DNA from: JAPPHY01 sp034423135
Lineage (GTDB): Bacteria > Chloroflexota > Dehalococcoidia > Lucifugimonadales > UBA2985
Direction: 5' to 3'
Assembly (NCBI GenBank): GCA_034423135.1
Contig: DAOUJC010000008.1
Location: 62,001-126,000, forward strand
Length of the DNA stretch: 64,000 bases
The translations under genes and the position numbers were made by a program. Below the pieces are notes generated by a model that had not been told where the DNA came from, made no database searches, and worked only from the letters and a program-made list of their open reading frames with translations. This document shows positions 1 to 9,729 of the stretch, piece after piece; position 1 is the stretch's first letter, and the number at the start of each line of letters is the position of its first letter.

Positions 1-1
1 C

Positions 2-682
2 ATGCAGCTCATTCATATGTCGGGCGCGAAGGTCGTCCCGCCGCGCGGGCCGTACCTGTCGGCGGGCGAGCTTGTGACGCCCACGGGCGCAGCGCTCATA
101 ACCACGCTTGCGGACTTCGACGCTCCGCCCATGCGCGTCGAGAGTCTTGGCTACGGCGCAGGCTCGCGCGACTCGGAGGAGATCCCGAACGTGCTGGCGC
201 TGTGGGTGGGCGAGGCCGATGAGAGCGTCGCTGCGCCGCAGGTGTCGCTGCTTGAGACCAACATCGACGATTCGACGCCTGAGCTTCTGGGGCACGTTCA
301 GGACGTGCTCATGGGCAGGGGAGCGCTCGACGCATGGTTCACGCCCATACAGATGAAGAAGAACCGGCCTGCGGTTACGCTCAGCGTGCTCTGCCGTCCC
401 GGCATGGAATCTGACTTGGCCGGCGCGATTCTGAAGGAGACAACCACGCTGGGAGTCAGGGTACAGACGCTGAGGCGGTACGAGGCGGACCGAGAGGTGA
501 TTGCGGTCAACACGTCGTTAGGACGGGCCGGAGTCAAGGTGAAGCGCGTGGAGGGCCGCGTGGCGGGCGTTTCGCCGGAGTTCGAGGACTGCCGTGAGAT
601 TGCGCTGCGGGAGGGCCTGCCCCTGCAGGAGGTGTACAGGAGGGTCGAGAGGGATGCCAGAGCAGAGCTTGGCATTGAATAA
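2..682 (+). CDS. larC: LarC, nickel insertion protein (C-terminal part, cut by window edge)
   Basis: This looks like the last 226 residues of LarC, the CTP-dependent cyclometallase that inserts nickel into the pincer cofactor of lactate racemase-type enzymes. Visible hallmarks are ELVTPTGAALI near residue 24, GYGAGSRD near 50, a PNVL segment and LETNIDDSTPEL near 84. In lactobacilli larC is split by a programmed frameshift between these blocks; here they run in one frame. The reading frame is open to the left edge, so the true start lies outside the window. larE, which acts in the same pathway, is at 10.0-10.9 kb on the other strand. The family assignment is by motif recall. Confidence 0.85.
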   Translation: MQLIHMSGAKVVPPRGPYLSAGELVTPTGAALITTLADFDAPPMRVESLGYGAGSRDSEEIPNVLALWVGEADESVAAPQVSLLETNIDDSTPELLGHVQDVLMGRGALDAWFTPIQMKKNRPAVTLSVLCRPGMESDLAGAILKETTTLGVRVQTLRRYEADREVIAVNTSLGRAGVKVKRVEGRVAGVSPEFEDCREIALREGLPLQEVYRRVERDARAELGIE

Positions 683-710
683 GGTGCGAGGGCACGCGTG
701 GGGAGCCGGC

Positions 711-747
711 CCCGCTCAATCCCTTCGACAAGCTCAGGGTGAGCGGG
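711..747. repeat. REP-like palindrome, copy 1 (8-bp arms, 21-nt spacer)
   Basis: The arms are CCCGCTCA at 711-718 and TGAGCGGG at 740-747, a perfect 8-bp inverted repeat with exactly 21 nt between. The spacer contains TTCGACAAGCTCAGG. Two more copies with the same arm-to-arm distance lie at 47694-47730 and 57046-57084. It sits in the larC-hemL gap, outside any gene. Confidence 0.75.
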
Positions 748-821
748 TTGATGTGCGCCTGCGTGCCTTCCCATGTGTCCACCGATCGATGAACACTGAC
801 CGCGGCAAAGGAGGGTAGCCC

Positions 822-2114
822 GTGGATACGTCACGCTCGGCCAACCTGTTTGGAAGGTCGCAGGCCGTCATACCGGGCGGTGTGAACAGTCCCGTTCGTT
901 CCTTCCGCGCGGTAGGCGGCGGGCCGCTCTTCATCCGGCGCGGCCAGGGCTCCCGTGTGTGGGACGAGGACGACAACGAGTTCATCGACTACGTGCAATC
1001 GTGGGGGCCGCTGATCCTAGGACACGCGCACCCTGAGGTCGTAGAGGCGCTGAGCGAGGCGCTTGCAAAGGGGCTTACCTTCGGCGCTCCCACGGAGGGC
1101 GAGTTGGAGCTGGCGGAGATCATCACGAACGCGCTGCCGTCGGTGGAGATGGTGCGGCTGGTCAGCTCCGGCACGGAGGCGGCGATGAGCGCCGTGAGGG
1201 CGGCGAGGGCCTACACCGGGCGCGACAAGATCATCAAGTTCGCGGGCTGCTACCACGGCCACGCCGACGGCCTGCTTGTGGAGGCCGGTTCAGGCGGCGC
1301 AACCTACAGCGTGCCCAACAGCGCCGGGGTTCCCGCCGCGTACGCAGGCGAGACACTCGTGGCGCGCTACAATGACCTGGCGTCCGTCGAGAGGCTCTTC
1401 GACGCGCACCGGGGCGGTGTGGCGGCCGTGATTCTGGAACCGGTTGCCGGGAATGTGGGCGTGATTCCGCCCGCGGACGGCTTCCTGGAAGGGCTGCGGG
1501 CGCTCACGCGCAGGGAGGGAGCACTCCTGATATTCGATGAGGTGATAACGGGGTTCAGAGTGGCCTACGGAGGCGCTCAGACGCTCTACGGCGTGACTCC
1601 GGACCTGACGTGCCTGGGCAAGATCATCGGCGGGGGCCTGCCTGTAGGCGCGTATGGCGGTCGCAGGGAGGTCATGGAGGTTGTGGCGCCCCTCGGCTCC
1701 ATGTACCAGGCTGGGACGCTCTCCGGCAACCCGCTTGCGGTGACGGCGGGCATCGCTACGCTCAGGGCGCTCGAGCGGCCGGGCGTGTACGAGGGCCTGG
1801 AGTCGCTGTCGTCCAGACTGGTTGAGGGGATCGCGGCGGCGGCCGCGGAGACACACCTGCCGCTGGTCGTGAATCGCGTAGGCTCCATGATGTCGGCGTT
1901 CTTCAATGACGCGCCGGTTGTGGATGCGGACTCTGCGATGACCAGCGACCGAGTCCGCTATGCCGCGTACTTCCGCAGAATGCTGGAGAGCGGCGTGTAT
2001 CTGGCGCCGTCCGCGTTCGAGGCGGCATTCGTGTCCACCGCGCACACGGAAGCAGACGTGGACTACACCATCGAGGCGGCGGCGCGGGCGCTGGAACCTC
2101 ATCCTGCCCAGTGA
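822..2114 (+). CDS. hemL: Glutamate-1-semialdehyde 2,1-aminomutase
   Basis: A PLP enzyme that converts glutamate-1-semialdehyde to 5-aminolevulinate in the C5 route to haem, cobamides and chlorophyll-type tetrapyrroles. At 430 residues it has the normal family length. The N-terminus has the typical IPGGVNSPVRSF, the middle has SSGTEAAMSA, and the PLP lysine is K267 in CLGKIIGGGLPVGAYGG. The start is GTG, preceded by a good Shine-Dalgarno (AAGGAGGG, 822 minus about 10). No other haem gene is visible nearby, so it appears to be a single-gene unit downstream of larC and a REP-like palindrome. Confidence 0.96.
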   Translation: MDTSRSANLFGRSQAVIPGGVNSPVRSFRAVGGGPLFIRRGQGSRVWDEDDNEFIDYVQSWGPLILGHAHPEVVEALSEALAKGLTFGAPTEGELELAEIITNALPSVEMVRLVSSGTEAAMSAVRAARAYTGRDKIIKFAGCYHGHADGLLVEAGSGGATYSVPNSAGVPAAYAGETLVARYNDLASVERLFDAHRGGVAAVILEPVAGNVGVIPPADGFLEGLRALTRREGALLIFDEVITGFRVAYGGAQTLYGVTPDLTCLGKIIGGGLPVGAYGGRREVMEVVAPLGSMYQAGTLSGNPLAVTAGIATLRALERPGVYEGLESLSSRLVEGIAAAAAETHLPLVVNRVGSMMSAFFNDAPVVDADSAMTSDRVRYAAYFRRMLESGVYLAPSAFEAAFVSTAHTEADVDYTIEAAARALEPHPAQ

Positions 2115-2235
2115 CGCAGGCAGCGGCGCGGCTGTTCGCAGATTGTCCAAAACTGGGCCCACCTTCAAAATCTCTTCAAAGTGCGGTGGTATAACGTAGT
2201 CAACGGGCCACGTACTCTGTGACAGGAGATTTGCG

Positions 2236-2838
2236 ATGAGGAAGCGTTGGATCGTGTTTTCCATTCTTGCAGGACTGCTCGCGGCCAGCCTGGTGGGTGG
2301 CGCAGTTCTTGCCCAGAGCGCAGATGATGGAAAAGTGTACATATTCAAAGAGTCTAGCAGGAGCGACATTCTGGCAAGGGTTGCCGAGATCCTGGACGTC
2401 GAGCAGGGGCAAGTAGAGGACGCGTTCGAGCAAGCGACTCGCGAGCGCGCGGAACAGAAGTCTGCGGACTTGCTGGCGAAGCTCGTGGAGATGGGCGTGC
2501 TCACTCAGGAGGAGGCTGACGCCAACCAGGCGTGGCTAGATGCGAGGCCGGAGATACTGGACTTCCCGGGTTTCAGGGGATACGGAGCGTGGAGTGGCGG
2601 TCATCATGGCAAGGGCTTCTATAGATTCGGCGGAGAGCTGGAAGAGAAGACGACGGAGTGGCTGGACAAGCTTGTAGAGATGGGCCACATCACGCAGGAG
2701 CAGGCGGACGCCTACCAGGCATGGCTGGATGGCGCGCCGGACATCGACTTCCCAAGCCTCAAGGGCAAGGAGGGATATGGAGAGCGTGGCGGTTGGCATC
2801 ATGGCAAGGAAGGCTACGGGTTCGGTGGCAAGCGCTAG
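2236..2838 (+). CDS. Secreted protein with two helix-repeat units, Gly/His-rich tail
   Basis: This is a 200-residue protein with a clear signal peptide (MRKRWIVFSILAGLLAASLVGG, cleavage near VLAQS), so probably exported. It contains two copies of a roughly 28-residue unit: LVEMGVLTQEEADANQAWLD near residue 81 and LVEMGHITQEQADAYQAWLD near 146. Each is followed by a Gly/Aromatic/His-rich stretch (GGHHGKGFYRFGG, GWHHGKEGYGFGG). No enzymatic motif is seen and I do not recognise a named family. It sits directly upstream of a response regulator and sensor kinase, which suggests it is an accessory or target of that envelope-sensing system; that is inference. The His-rich tails could bind metal. Confidence 0.75.
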   Translation: MRKRWIVFSILAGLLAASLVGGAVLAQSADDGKVYIFKESSRSDILARVAEILDVEQGQVEDAFEQATRERAEQKSADLLAKLVEMGVLTQEEADANQAWLDARPEILDFPGFRGYGAWSGGHHGKGFYRFGGELEEKTTEWLDKLVEMGHITQEQADAYQAWLDGAPDIDFPSLKGKEGYGERGGWHHGKEGYGFGGKR

Positions 2839-2993
2839 ACAAATGCGTGCCTGATACGGCCCCGGCGCCACCAGTCCCGACAGGTTCGAGGACTCCGGCG
2901 AGCGGTTCAGGTCGCACCTTATGGTTCGAGGGGCGGGGCCGGATGCTCCGCCCCTCTGCAATCCGGCAGGCGAATGACGATAGGGACGACACA

Positions 2994-3675
<682 letters not shown>

Positions 3676-3683
<8 letters not shown>

Positions 3684-5079
3684 GTGGTTCTTCAGTCTGC
3701 AGTTTCGGTTGATTGCGGCCTTTGCCCTCGTGCTGGCGCTCGCCCTGACCAGCGTCAGCATGTACGTGGGCTTCACGGCGAACCAGGCGGCGGAGCAGTT
3801 CGACCGAGAGGTCGAGGAGGCGAGAGCCGCGAGGATAGGCCAGATGATCACCGAGTACTACGCGGCCACCAGGGGATGGGGCGGCCTGCAGGCGGCCGTT
3901 GAGCAAGCCGGGGCTCTCTACGGCGTACGCGTGGTGGTGAGGGACGAAAGCGGAGCGATTGTAGCCGACTCCAACGCGGGCGTCTCCGCGGCCGCGAGCA
4001 ATCCGAGCATCTTCAACTGGCAGGACAAGCCGCTGCTGAGCCGCGGCGAGCACGTAGGCACCGTTGCGCTCGGGCCAGACATAGCACCGCTGGAGGTCGA
4101 GGAGCCTGAGGTCTCGATTCTGGCCTCGGCGCTGAACCGCTCGCTGCTGTGGACCGGTCTTGCGGCAATGACGGGAGGCGTGCTAATCGTGTCCCTGCTG
4201 TCGAGGCGCGTGCTTGCGCCGGCGCGTGACCTAAGCGCGGCGGCCACCCGGCTGGGGGCCGGCGACCTTTCGCAGCGAGTGGAGGTGCGCGGCTTGGACG
4301 AGATTGCCAATCTCGGCCGCACGTTCAACTCTATGGCCGAAGACCTGGAGAGCGCCGAGCAGCAGCGGCGGAGCCTGATGGCCGACGTTGCGCACGAGCT
4401 CCGCACGCCCGTCTCCAACATCCAGGGCTACCTGGAGGCGGTGCGAGACGGTCTGATGCAGCCCACGCCCGACACAATCGACACGATTCATCAGCAGGTG
4501 CTCCACCTAACGCGCCTCATCGAGGACCTGAGGCTGCTGGCGCTCGCCGAGGCGGGAGCCCTGCGACTGGACCTGATGCCGGACTCGCTGGACGAGGTGC
4601 TGCGCCGGTCGATGGAGGCCGTGAGGCCGCGAGCCGAGGCGCGGGGCATATCGCTGGCGATGGACGCGACGCCGGACCTGCCTCTTGTGGAGATGGACAG
4701 GACCAGGATAGCCCAGGTTGTGGGCAACCTGCTGGAGAACGCCATTACGCACACTCCAGAGGGCGGCAGCGTGACCGTACTGGCGGAACCGGCGGGCGAT
4801 GCGGCCGTTCAGGTGACTGTTGTGGACACGGGATCCGGCATGTCGGACGCGGACGCTGGCATGGTGTTCGAGAGGTTCTACCGCGTCGACCCGTCCCGCG
4901 CCCGCTCCACGGGCGGCGCAGGACTGGGCCTCACCATCGCACGGCAGCTCGTGGAGGCCCACGGCGGCAGCATTCACGCCGAGAGCGAGATTGGAGCGGG
5001 CAGCCGGTTCGTCTTCGAATTGCCCGTCGGACAGACGGGCTCAGATCATGGGGAGCGAAGTCCCCAGGAGGAGGTGTGA
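3676..5079 (+). CDS. Membrane sensor histidine kinase (HAMP, HisKA, HATPase)
   Basis: A 467-residue sensor kinase. There is one transmembrane helix near residues 8-30, an extracytoplasmic sensor of about 125 residues, and a second helix near 155-178. HAMP comes next, then the H-box with H240 (DVAHELRTPVSNIQGY), the N-box (NLLENAITHTPEGG), and the G1 and G2 boxes (VDTGSGM, GGAGLGLTIARQL). The layout is PhoR/BaeS-like. The ATG at 3676 is used because it lies inside the regulator's last codons. The stop overlaps the next small zinc-ribbon gene, so regulator, kinase, zinc ribbon and possibly htrA form one transcription unit. The signal sensed cannot be read from sequence. Confidence 0.95.
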
Positions 5080-5291
5080 GAGTGACATGGTTGAGAAGTT
5101 GCCCAAGGTGCTTGGCAGGTGACGTGACGGAAAACAGGGACATGTACGGCAGCTTTGTCCTCTGTATCCAGTGTGGCTACTACCTGACAGACCGGGAGAT
5201 AGCGAGGCTGTGGGACTTCCACAGCTTGAGTAGAGGGACGGCTCTGGGCAACCGGCTCGAGCCTGTTCCAAGCGTGCTTGCAAGGAGGTGA
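5076..5291 (+). CDS. Small zinc-ribbon protein (CxxC-CxxC), paralogue of 9848-10018
   Basis: A 71-residue protein with one predicted zinc ribbon: CPRC near residue 9, then an 18-residue loop, then CIQCGY. The core CPRC..GDV..NRDMYG....CIQCGY closely matches a second small protein at 9848. The GTG at 5076 gives a GTGA overlap with the kinase stop; the next GTG (5082) is better spaced from AGGAGG, so the start is uncertain by two codons. The C-terminal 35 residues have no recognised motif. It sits between a sensor kinase and htrA. I infer a stress-linked zinc-binding or nucleic-acid-binding role; the family has no name I can give. Confidence 0.75.
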   Translation: MRVTWLRSCPRCLAGDVTENRDMYGSFVLCIQCGYYLTDREIARLWDFHSLSRGTALGNRLEPVPSVLARR

Positions 5292-5292
5292 G

Positions 5293-6489
5293 ATGATGAG
5301 CGGCATTGGAGCGCGTGTATCCGTACCCATTTGGCTGGTGACATCCGGCCTGATCCTGATGGCGCTGAGCGCCCTGGCCCTTTCGCTGAGCATCGGAGCG
5401 CTCACGGCTCCGACGGCGTCGGCCGCCGTGCTCTACGACGAGGACAGGGTGGTGTCCCTGTTCGAGAACGCAGACCCGGCGGTGGTGGTCGTTCAGACCG
5501 AAGGTCAGATCGTTGGGCGGAGTACCTTCGGGTTGCCGTTTGGCGATCCGGACTTCGGAAGGAGGTTTGGGTTCCCACGTACCGAGCCGGAGTTCGTATT
5601 TCCGCAGTTCGGGCAGGGGTCCGGCTTCCTGATCGACGCCGAGGGCCACATCCTGACCAATCATCACGTGGTCGATGACGCCACGACGGTCACGGTCGTG
5701 CTATCGAACGAGGAGAGGCTGGAGGCTGAGGTGCTGGGGTACAGCTCATGGCACGACGTCGCCCTGCTGAAGGTTGACGCCGCGTCTGTGAGCGGCATCC
5801 AGCCGCTTCCGCTGGCAGACTCCGGCCTGGTCAAGCCGGGGCAGATGGCGGTTGCCATCGGCAGCCCGCACGGGCTGGAGAACACGGTGACCGTGGGCGT
5901 GGTGAGCGGAATCGAGCGCACCCGCGGCGGGGTCTCATCCAGTCCCATCGCAGGCATGATTCAGACGGATGCGTCTCTCACGTCCGGCAACTCCGGCGGC
6001 CCGCTGCTGAACTCCAGCGGTCATGTGATCGGCATCAATACCTCAATCGAGATCACGCCGAGCGGCCCCAGCGGAATAGGGTTTGCTGTGCCCATCAACG
6101 CAGCCAAGGAGCTGATGCCTCGCTTCCTGGAAGGGGAGACCGTGGCGCGGCCCTGGCTGGGCATAAGCGGAAGGGCGCTAAGCGACGCCTTGGCCGAGAC
6201 GCTGGGCATTGACGTGACCGAAGGAGTCCTCCTCAGTGAGGTGCTCCCGAACAGCCCGGCCGCCGACGCGGGGCTGGTGGCAAGCTCGGTTGAGAGAACG
6301 TTGGAAGGCACTCAGACCTCGGTTGGAGACATCATCACGGCTGTTGACGGCGTGAAGGTGACCGCAGTTGGAGACATCATCTCCCACTTCGCCACGAAGC
6401 AGCCGGGCGACAGCGTGACCCTGACCATCCTGCGCGACGGCGAGACCATAGAGGTCAGCGTAACGCTGGGAGAGTGGCCGGGTGGGTAG
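5293..6489 (+). CDS. htrA: HtrA/DegP-type membrane-anchored serine protease with PDZ domain
   Basis: An envelope protease or chaperone of 398 residues. A hydrophobic N-terminal anchor spans about residues 12-45. The trypsin-like catalytic triad is H125 (LTNHHVVDD), D155 (HDVALLKVD) and S234 (TSGNSGGPLL), and one PDZ domain covers about 290-395 (GVLLSEVLPNSPAADAGL ... GDIITAVDGVKV). The start at 5293 (or 5296) has a strong Shine-Dalgarno AAGGAGGTGAG directly upstream. It is the last gene of the block with the two-component system, which fits control by envelope stress. A second HtrA-type protease is encoded at 39.7 kb. Confidence 0.93.
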   Translation: MMSGIGARVSVPIWLVTSGLILMALSALALSLSIGALTAPTASAAVLYDEDRVVSLFENADPAVVVVQTEGQIVGRSTFGLPFGDPDFGRRFGFPRTEPEFVFPQFGQGSGFLIDAEGHILTNHHVVDDATTVTVVLSNEERLEAEVLGYSSWHDVALLKVDAASVSGIQPLPLADSGLVKPGQMAVAIGSPHGLENTVTVGVVSGIERTRGGVSSSPIAGMIQTDASLTSGNSGGPLLNSSGHVIGINTSIEITPSGPSGIGFAVPINAAKELMPRFLEGETVARPWLGISGRALSDALAETLGIDVTEGVLLSEVLPNSPAADAGLVASSVERTLEGTQTSVGDIITAVDGVKVTAVGDIISHFATKQPGDSVTLTILRDGETIEVSVTLGEWPGG

Positions 6490-6520
6490 CGCCAGGTAGC
6501 CACTCCGGCTCCGCAAAATG

Positions 6521-6557
6521 ACGGGGCGCCGCAGGATCAGAGTCCGCGGCGCCCCGT
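6521..6557. terminator. Bidirectional terminator between htrA and dnaK
   Basis: A perfect 12-bp stem pairs 6521-6532 (ACGGGGCGCCGC) with 6546-6557 (GCGGCGCCCCGT) across a 13-nt loop. It is followed by TTTC on the plus strand and CATTTTG on the minus strand. It lies between two convergent genes and fits a shared terminator. Confidence 0.85.
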
Positions 6558-6581
6558 TTCGCGCTAAAGTGCTTTTGGGGA

Positions 6582-8486
6582 CTAGACTTCCCTGTACTCC
6601 CCCTCGATGGTGCCCTCGGGCGGAGGCTCACTATCGAATCCGCCTGGGTCGTTCGGGTCTGCGCCTGGAGGCGGGCCGCCGGCCTGGCTGTACACCGCCT
6701 GCCCAACCTTCTGTAGAGACTCCTGGAGCTCCTGCACGCGCTGGTTGATTAGGGCGGTGTCCTCGCCCTGCAGCGCCTCTCGCAGCTGCGCTATCTTGCC
6801 CTCCAGCTCCTCCTTGAGGTCGGCGGGCACGGCGTCGGCGTTGTCTCGGAGCAGCTTTTCCGCGTTGTAGACAACGGTGTCCGCAGTGTTGCGGGCCTCC
6901 ACACTCTCGCGCCTCCTCCGGTCCTCATCTGAGTAGCGGGAGGCGTCTTCAACCAGCCGGTCGATCTCCTCCTTGCTGAGGCCCGAGCTGGCAGTGATGG
7001 TGATGCGCTGCTCCTTGTTCGTGGCCTTGTCCCTGGCCGAGACGTTGAGAATGCCGTTCGCGTCGATGTCAAAGGTCACGTCGATCTGGGGTATGCCTCT
7101 GGGCGCGGGCAGAATGCCGTCCAGCATGAACCGGCCAATGGACTTGTTGTCGGCGGCCATAGGTCGCTCGCCCTGCAGCACGTGCACCTCCACGCTGGTC
7201 TGGCCGTCTGCGGCGGTGGTGAATGTCTCGGTCTTGGCCGTCGGAATGGTGGTGTTGCGGTTGATCAGGGCAGTGGTGACGCCGCCCAGCGTCTCGATGC
7301 CCAGGGTCAGAGGTGTGACGTCCAGCAGGAGGATGTCGGTCACGTCTCCCTGGAGCACGCCTGCCTGGATGGCCGCGCCTGCGGCAACCACCTCGTCAGG
7401 GTTCACTCCCCGGTGAGGCTCCTTGTTGAACAGCTCCTTGACCTTGTCCACGACGGCAGGCATGCGGGTCATGCCGCCGACCATGACCACCTCGTCAATC
7501 TGGTCTCGCGTGAGGCCGGCGTCGGAAAGGGCCTGGCGGCACGGGGCGGCCGTGCGCTCGATGAGGTCGCCAACCAGCTGCTCCAGCTTGGCGCGGGTGA
7601 GGTTCATTGACAGGTGCTTTGGGCCGGATGCGTCCGCGGTGATGAACGGCAGGTTGACCTCGGTCTGGACGACGTTGGAGAGCTCCATCTTGGCCTTCTC
7701 CGCGGCCTCCTTGAGGCGCTGGAGGGCCATACGGTCCTGCTTGAGGTCTATGCCCTGCTCGCGGCGGAACTCCTCGCAGATCCAGTCGATGATTCGCTCG
7801 TCGAAGTCGTCACCGCCGAGAAGCGTATCGCCATTGGTGGCCTTGACCTCGAACACGCCCTCGCCTATCTGGAGGATTGATATGTCGAATGTGCCGCCGC
7901 CCAGGTCGTACACCGCGATTGTCTCGTCGCCCTTGCTGTCCAGGCCGTACGCCATTGAAGCTGCGGTAGGCTCGTTGATGATGCGCAGCACGTCCAGGCC
8001 TGCGATTCTGCCGGCGTCCTTGGTTGCCTGACGCTGGCTGTCGTTGAAGTAGGCGGGAACGGTGATGACGGCCTGCGTGATGCGCTCCCCCATCTTGGCC
8101 TCCGCGTCCTGCTTGAGCTTCTGGAGCACCATTGCCGAGATTTCGGGAGGGGAGTAGGTCTTGCCGGCCATGGACACCTGGCAGTCGCCGTTGGCTGCCC
8201 TCACTACCTTGTAGGGCAGGCGGTTCATGGCCTTCTGGATGTCGCCGTCGTCGTAGCGGCGGCCCATAAGCCGCTTGATAGAGAAGATCGTGTTCTCCGG
8301 GTTCGTGATCGACTGGCGCTTGGCGATCTGGCCCGTGTAGCGCTCGCCTGAGTTCGCGTTGACGGCCACGACCGAAGGGGTCACGCGTGCGCCCTCGCTG
8401 TTCTCCAGCACTTGGGATTCGCCAACCTCAATGACCGCCATGCACGAGTTTGTGGTGCCCAGGTCAATGCCCAGTACCTTTGGCAT
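6582..8486 (-). CDS. dnaK: Chaperone DnaK (Hsp70)
   Basis: This is the ATP-dependent Hsp70 chaperone, 634 residues, full length. The N-terminus has IGIDLGTTNS-type sequence (VLGIDLGTTNSCMAVIE), the phosphate loop is YDLGGGTFDISIL near 190-205, and VGGMTRMPAV is near 330. The substrate domain begins LLDVTPLTLGIETLGG, and the C-terminal tail is Gly/Pro/Asp-rich and acidic. It is the last gene of the leftward operon hspR-grpE-dnaK, 29 nt after grpE, with GGAAAGGAG ahead of its ATG. dnaJ is not here; it is in a second heat-shock operon at 22 kb. Confidence 0.99.
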   Translation of the reverse strand: MPKVLGIDLGTTNSCMAVIEVGESQVLENSEGARVTPSVVAVNANSGERYTGQIAKRQSITNPENTIFSIKRLMGRRYDDGDIQKAMNRLPYKVVRAANGDCQVSMAGKTYSPPEISAMVLQKLKQDAEAKMGERITQAVITVPAYFNDSQRQATKDAGRIAGLDVLRIINEPTAASMAYGLDSKGDETIAVYDLGGGTFDISILQIGEGVFEVKATNGDTLLGGDDFDERIIDWICEEFRREQGIDLKQDRMALQRLKEAAEKAKMELSNVVQTEVNLPFITADASGPKHLSMNLTRAKLEQLVGDLIERTAAPCRQALSDAGLTRDQIDEVVMVGGMTRMPAVVDKVKELFNKEPHRGVNPDEVVAAGAAIQAGVLQGDVTDILLLDVTPLTLGIETLGGVTTALINRNTTIPTAKTETFTTAADGQTSVEVHVLQGERPMAADNKSIGRFMLDGILPAPRGIPQIDVTFDIDANGILNVSARDKATNKEQRITITASSGLSKEEIDRLVEDASRYSDEDRRRRESVEARNTADTVVYNAEKLLRDNADAVPADLKEELEGKIAQLREALQGEDTALINQRVQELQESLQKVGQAVYSQAGGPPPGADPNDPGGFDSEPPPEGTIEGEYREV

Positions 8487-8515
8487 CAGCTTGTCTCCTT
8501 TCCGATGGACTGGTA

Positions 8516-9040
8516 TTAGCTCTTCTTGGAAACGGTAACCTGCGCAGGGCGAAGGACCCTGCCGTTGAACTTGTATCCCTCTCGAATGATCGACAGGACG
8601 GTGCCTTCCTCACTCGAATCGTTCACCTCGTATGCGACTGACTCGTGTTCAGCCGGGTCGAACTGGGCGTCGAGCGCGTCGATGCGCGTCACGCCGAACG
8701 ACTCCAGGACGGTCGTCAGGTTGCGTCCGACCAGTTCCACGCCCGCAAGCCAAGCCGAGATTGCCTCGTCCCGCGGGATGTGGCGCAGGGCGCGATCGAA
8801 GTCGTCCAGGACGGGTAGCAGGCGCAGGACCAGGTTGGCGTTGGCCTGCCGCTGCAGCTCCTCACGCTCCTCCTCCACGCGGCGCTTGTAGTTGAGCGAA
8901 TCCGCCTGCACGCGCTGGAGCAGGTTGCGGAACTGGTCAACCTCGCGCTGCGCTTCCTCCAGACGGGCCTGCAGTAGTTCGCCTTCCGATTCCACCTCCT
9001 GTGTGGAGTCTCCGGCGTCCATTTCTTCCTGTTTACTCAT
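8516..9040 (-). CDS. grpE: Nucleotide exchange factor GrpE
   Basis: GrpE releases ADP from DnaK. It has 174 residues from the ATG at 9040 (MSKQEEMDAGD); a TTG 7 codons upstream is possible but lacks a well-placed ribosome site. An acidic N-terminal tail is followed by a long coiled coil (about residues 20-65, with QADSLNYKRRVEEE) and the C-terminal beta domain (EGTVLSIIREGYKFNGRVLRPAQVTVSK). It lies between hspR and dnaK in the same operon, so it is expected to be repressed by HspR. Confidence 0.97.
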   Translation of the reverse strand: MSKQEEMDAGDSTQEVESEGELLQARLEEAQREVDQFRNLLQRVQADSLNYKRRVEEEREELQRQANANLVLRLLPVLDDFDRALRHIPRDEAISAWLAGVELVGRNLTTVLESFGVTRIDALDAQFDPAEHESVAYEVNDSSEEGTVLSIIREGYKFNGRVLRPAQVTVSKKS

Positions 9041-9063
9041 CTGCTTGCACGCTCCTGCCAATC

Positions 9064-9594
9064 CTACACCCTGGGGAGGCTGTCGGGGAAGACTGCTCCC
9101 AAATCCCGCAGGATCTCATCGAGCTCCCGTTCGATGAAGCGGCCGGGAGCCTCGTGTCGGGAAACATCCTGCACTCGCCGGCGCAGGTCGATAATGCGGT
9201 TAACCAGGGACAGGGCGAACTCCACGCCGGCCAGGTTCATGCCGAGGTTGTTCACCATGTAGCGTATCAGCCTGACTCTCAGCACGTCCTCCGCGGAGTA
9301 CAGGCGCAGCATGCCGATGCTGCGCGTGGGCGTCACCAAGCCCAGCCGCTCGTACTTGCGCAGCGTCTGCGGATGCACGTTCAGGATGCGCGACGCCACG
9401 CTGATCACGTAGACGCCGCCGCGCGGATCGAGGGCCGGTGGAGAGTCAGTAGGTTGGGCGTCAACTTCGCCCGAGGCGCTCAAGCTATGCTTGTCTCGAG
9501 TCTCGGCGGCGAGGGACCCCGGTGTGTCCGGGTCCAACTCGCTCGTTATGGTGCGGACTCGCTGGATGGTGCGCCTCCGGGTGGGCTGTTGCAT
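9064..9594 (-). CDS. hspR: HspR-type MerR-family heat-shock repressor
   Basis: This MerR-fold repressor is expected to bind HAIR operators and use DnaK as co-repressor. It has 176 residues. An N-terminal extension of about 60 residues, poorly conserved in appearance, precedes the DNA-binding core YVISVASRILNVHPQTLRKYE, then GLVTPTRS..MLRLYS.ED, and a C-terminal coiled coil (VEFALSLVNRIIDLRRRVQ). It is the first gene of hspR-grpE-dnaK and sits below a promoter overlapped by a HAIR-like palindrome at 9700-9720, so it is probably autoregulated. A second, shorter HspR is at 21.6-22.0 kb. Confidence 0.93.
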   Translation of the reverse strand: MQQPTRRRTIQRVRTITSELDPDTPGSLAAETRDKHSLSASGEVDAQPTDSPPALDPRGGVYVISVASRILNVHPQTLRKYERLGLVTPTRSIGMLRLYSAEDVLRVRLIRYMVNNLGMNLAGVEFALSLVNRIIDLRRRVQDVSRHEAPGRFIERELDEILRDLGAVFPDSLPRV

Positions 9595-9690
9595 TCCACT
9601 CCTTGCCTGCTATCGGTATTGGCGCGGGTCTGAGGGTGCCGGGGAAGGGGGAGTTGGCGGCTCCGGCGCTGGCCGATTCGCCCTATTTGG

Positions 9691-9719
9691 AGTATAGGGC
9701 TTGATACGCGGCGTGTCAA
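9691..9719 (-). promoter_or_regulatory. Promoter of hspR-grpE-dnaK
   Basis: On the minus strand, TTGACA (9714-9719) is followed after exactly 17 nt by TATACT (9691-9696). The transcription start would be near 9684, about 90 nt before hspR. It overlaps the HAIR-like operator and a divergent promoter. Confidence 0.82.
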
Positions 9720-9720
9720 G
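9700..9720. promoter_or_regulatory. HAIR-like HspR operator
   Basis: The palindrome is CTTGATA-N7-TGTCAAG. It has the 7-7-7 spacing and the CTTGA/TCAAG arms of the known HAIR consensus CTTGAGT-N7-ACTCAAG. It covers the -35 boxes of both divergent promoters, so one repressor could silence hspR-grpE-dnaK and the gene at 9848 together. Binding itself is inferred. Confidence 0.75.
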
Positions 9721-9729
9721 TATTATAAT
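9701..9729 (+). promoter_or_regulatory. Divergent promoter toward the zinc-ribbon gene at 9848
   Basis: On the plus strand, TTGATA (9701-9706) and TATAAT (9724-9729) are separated by 17 nt. The predicted start near 9736 leaves a leader of about 110 nt before the ATG at 9848. Nothing recognisable was found in that leader beyond a GAAGGGGGTGG ribosome site. Confidence 0.78.

Noticed and set aside
1290..2504. 404-codon minus-strand frame across hemL and the next gene
   Set aside because: Arg/His-rich shadow that spans two well-supported plus-strand genes.
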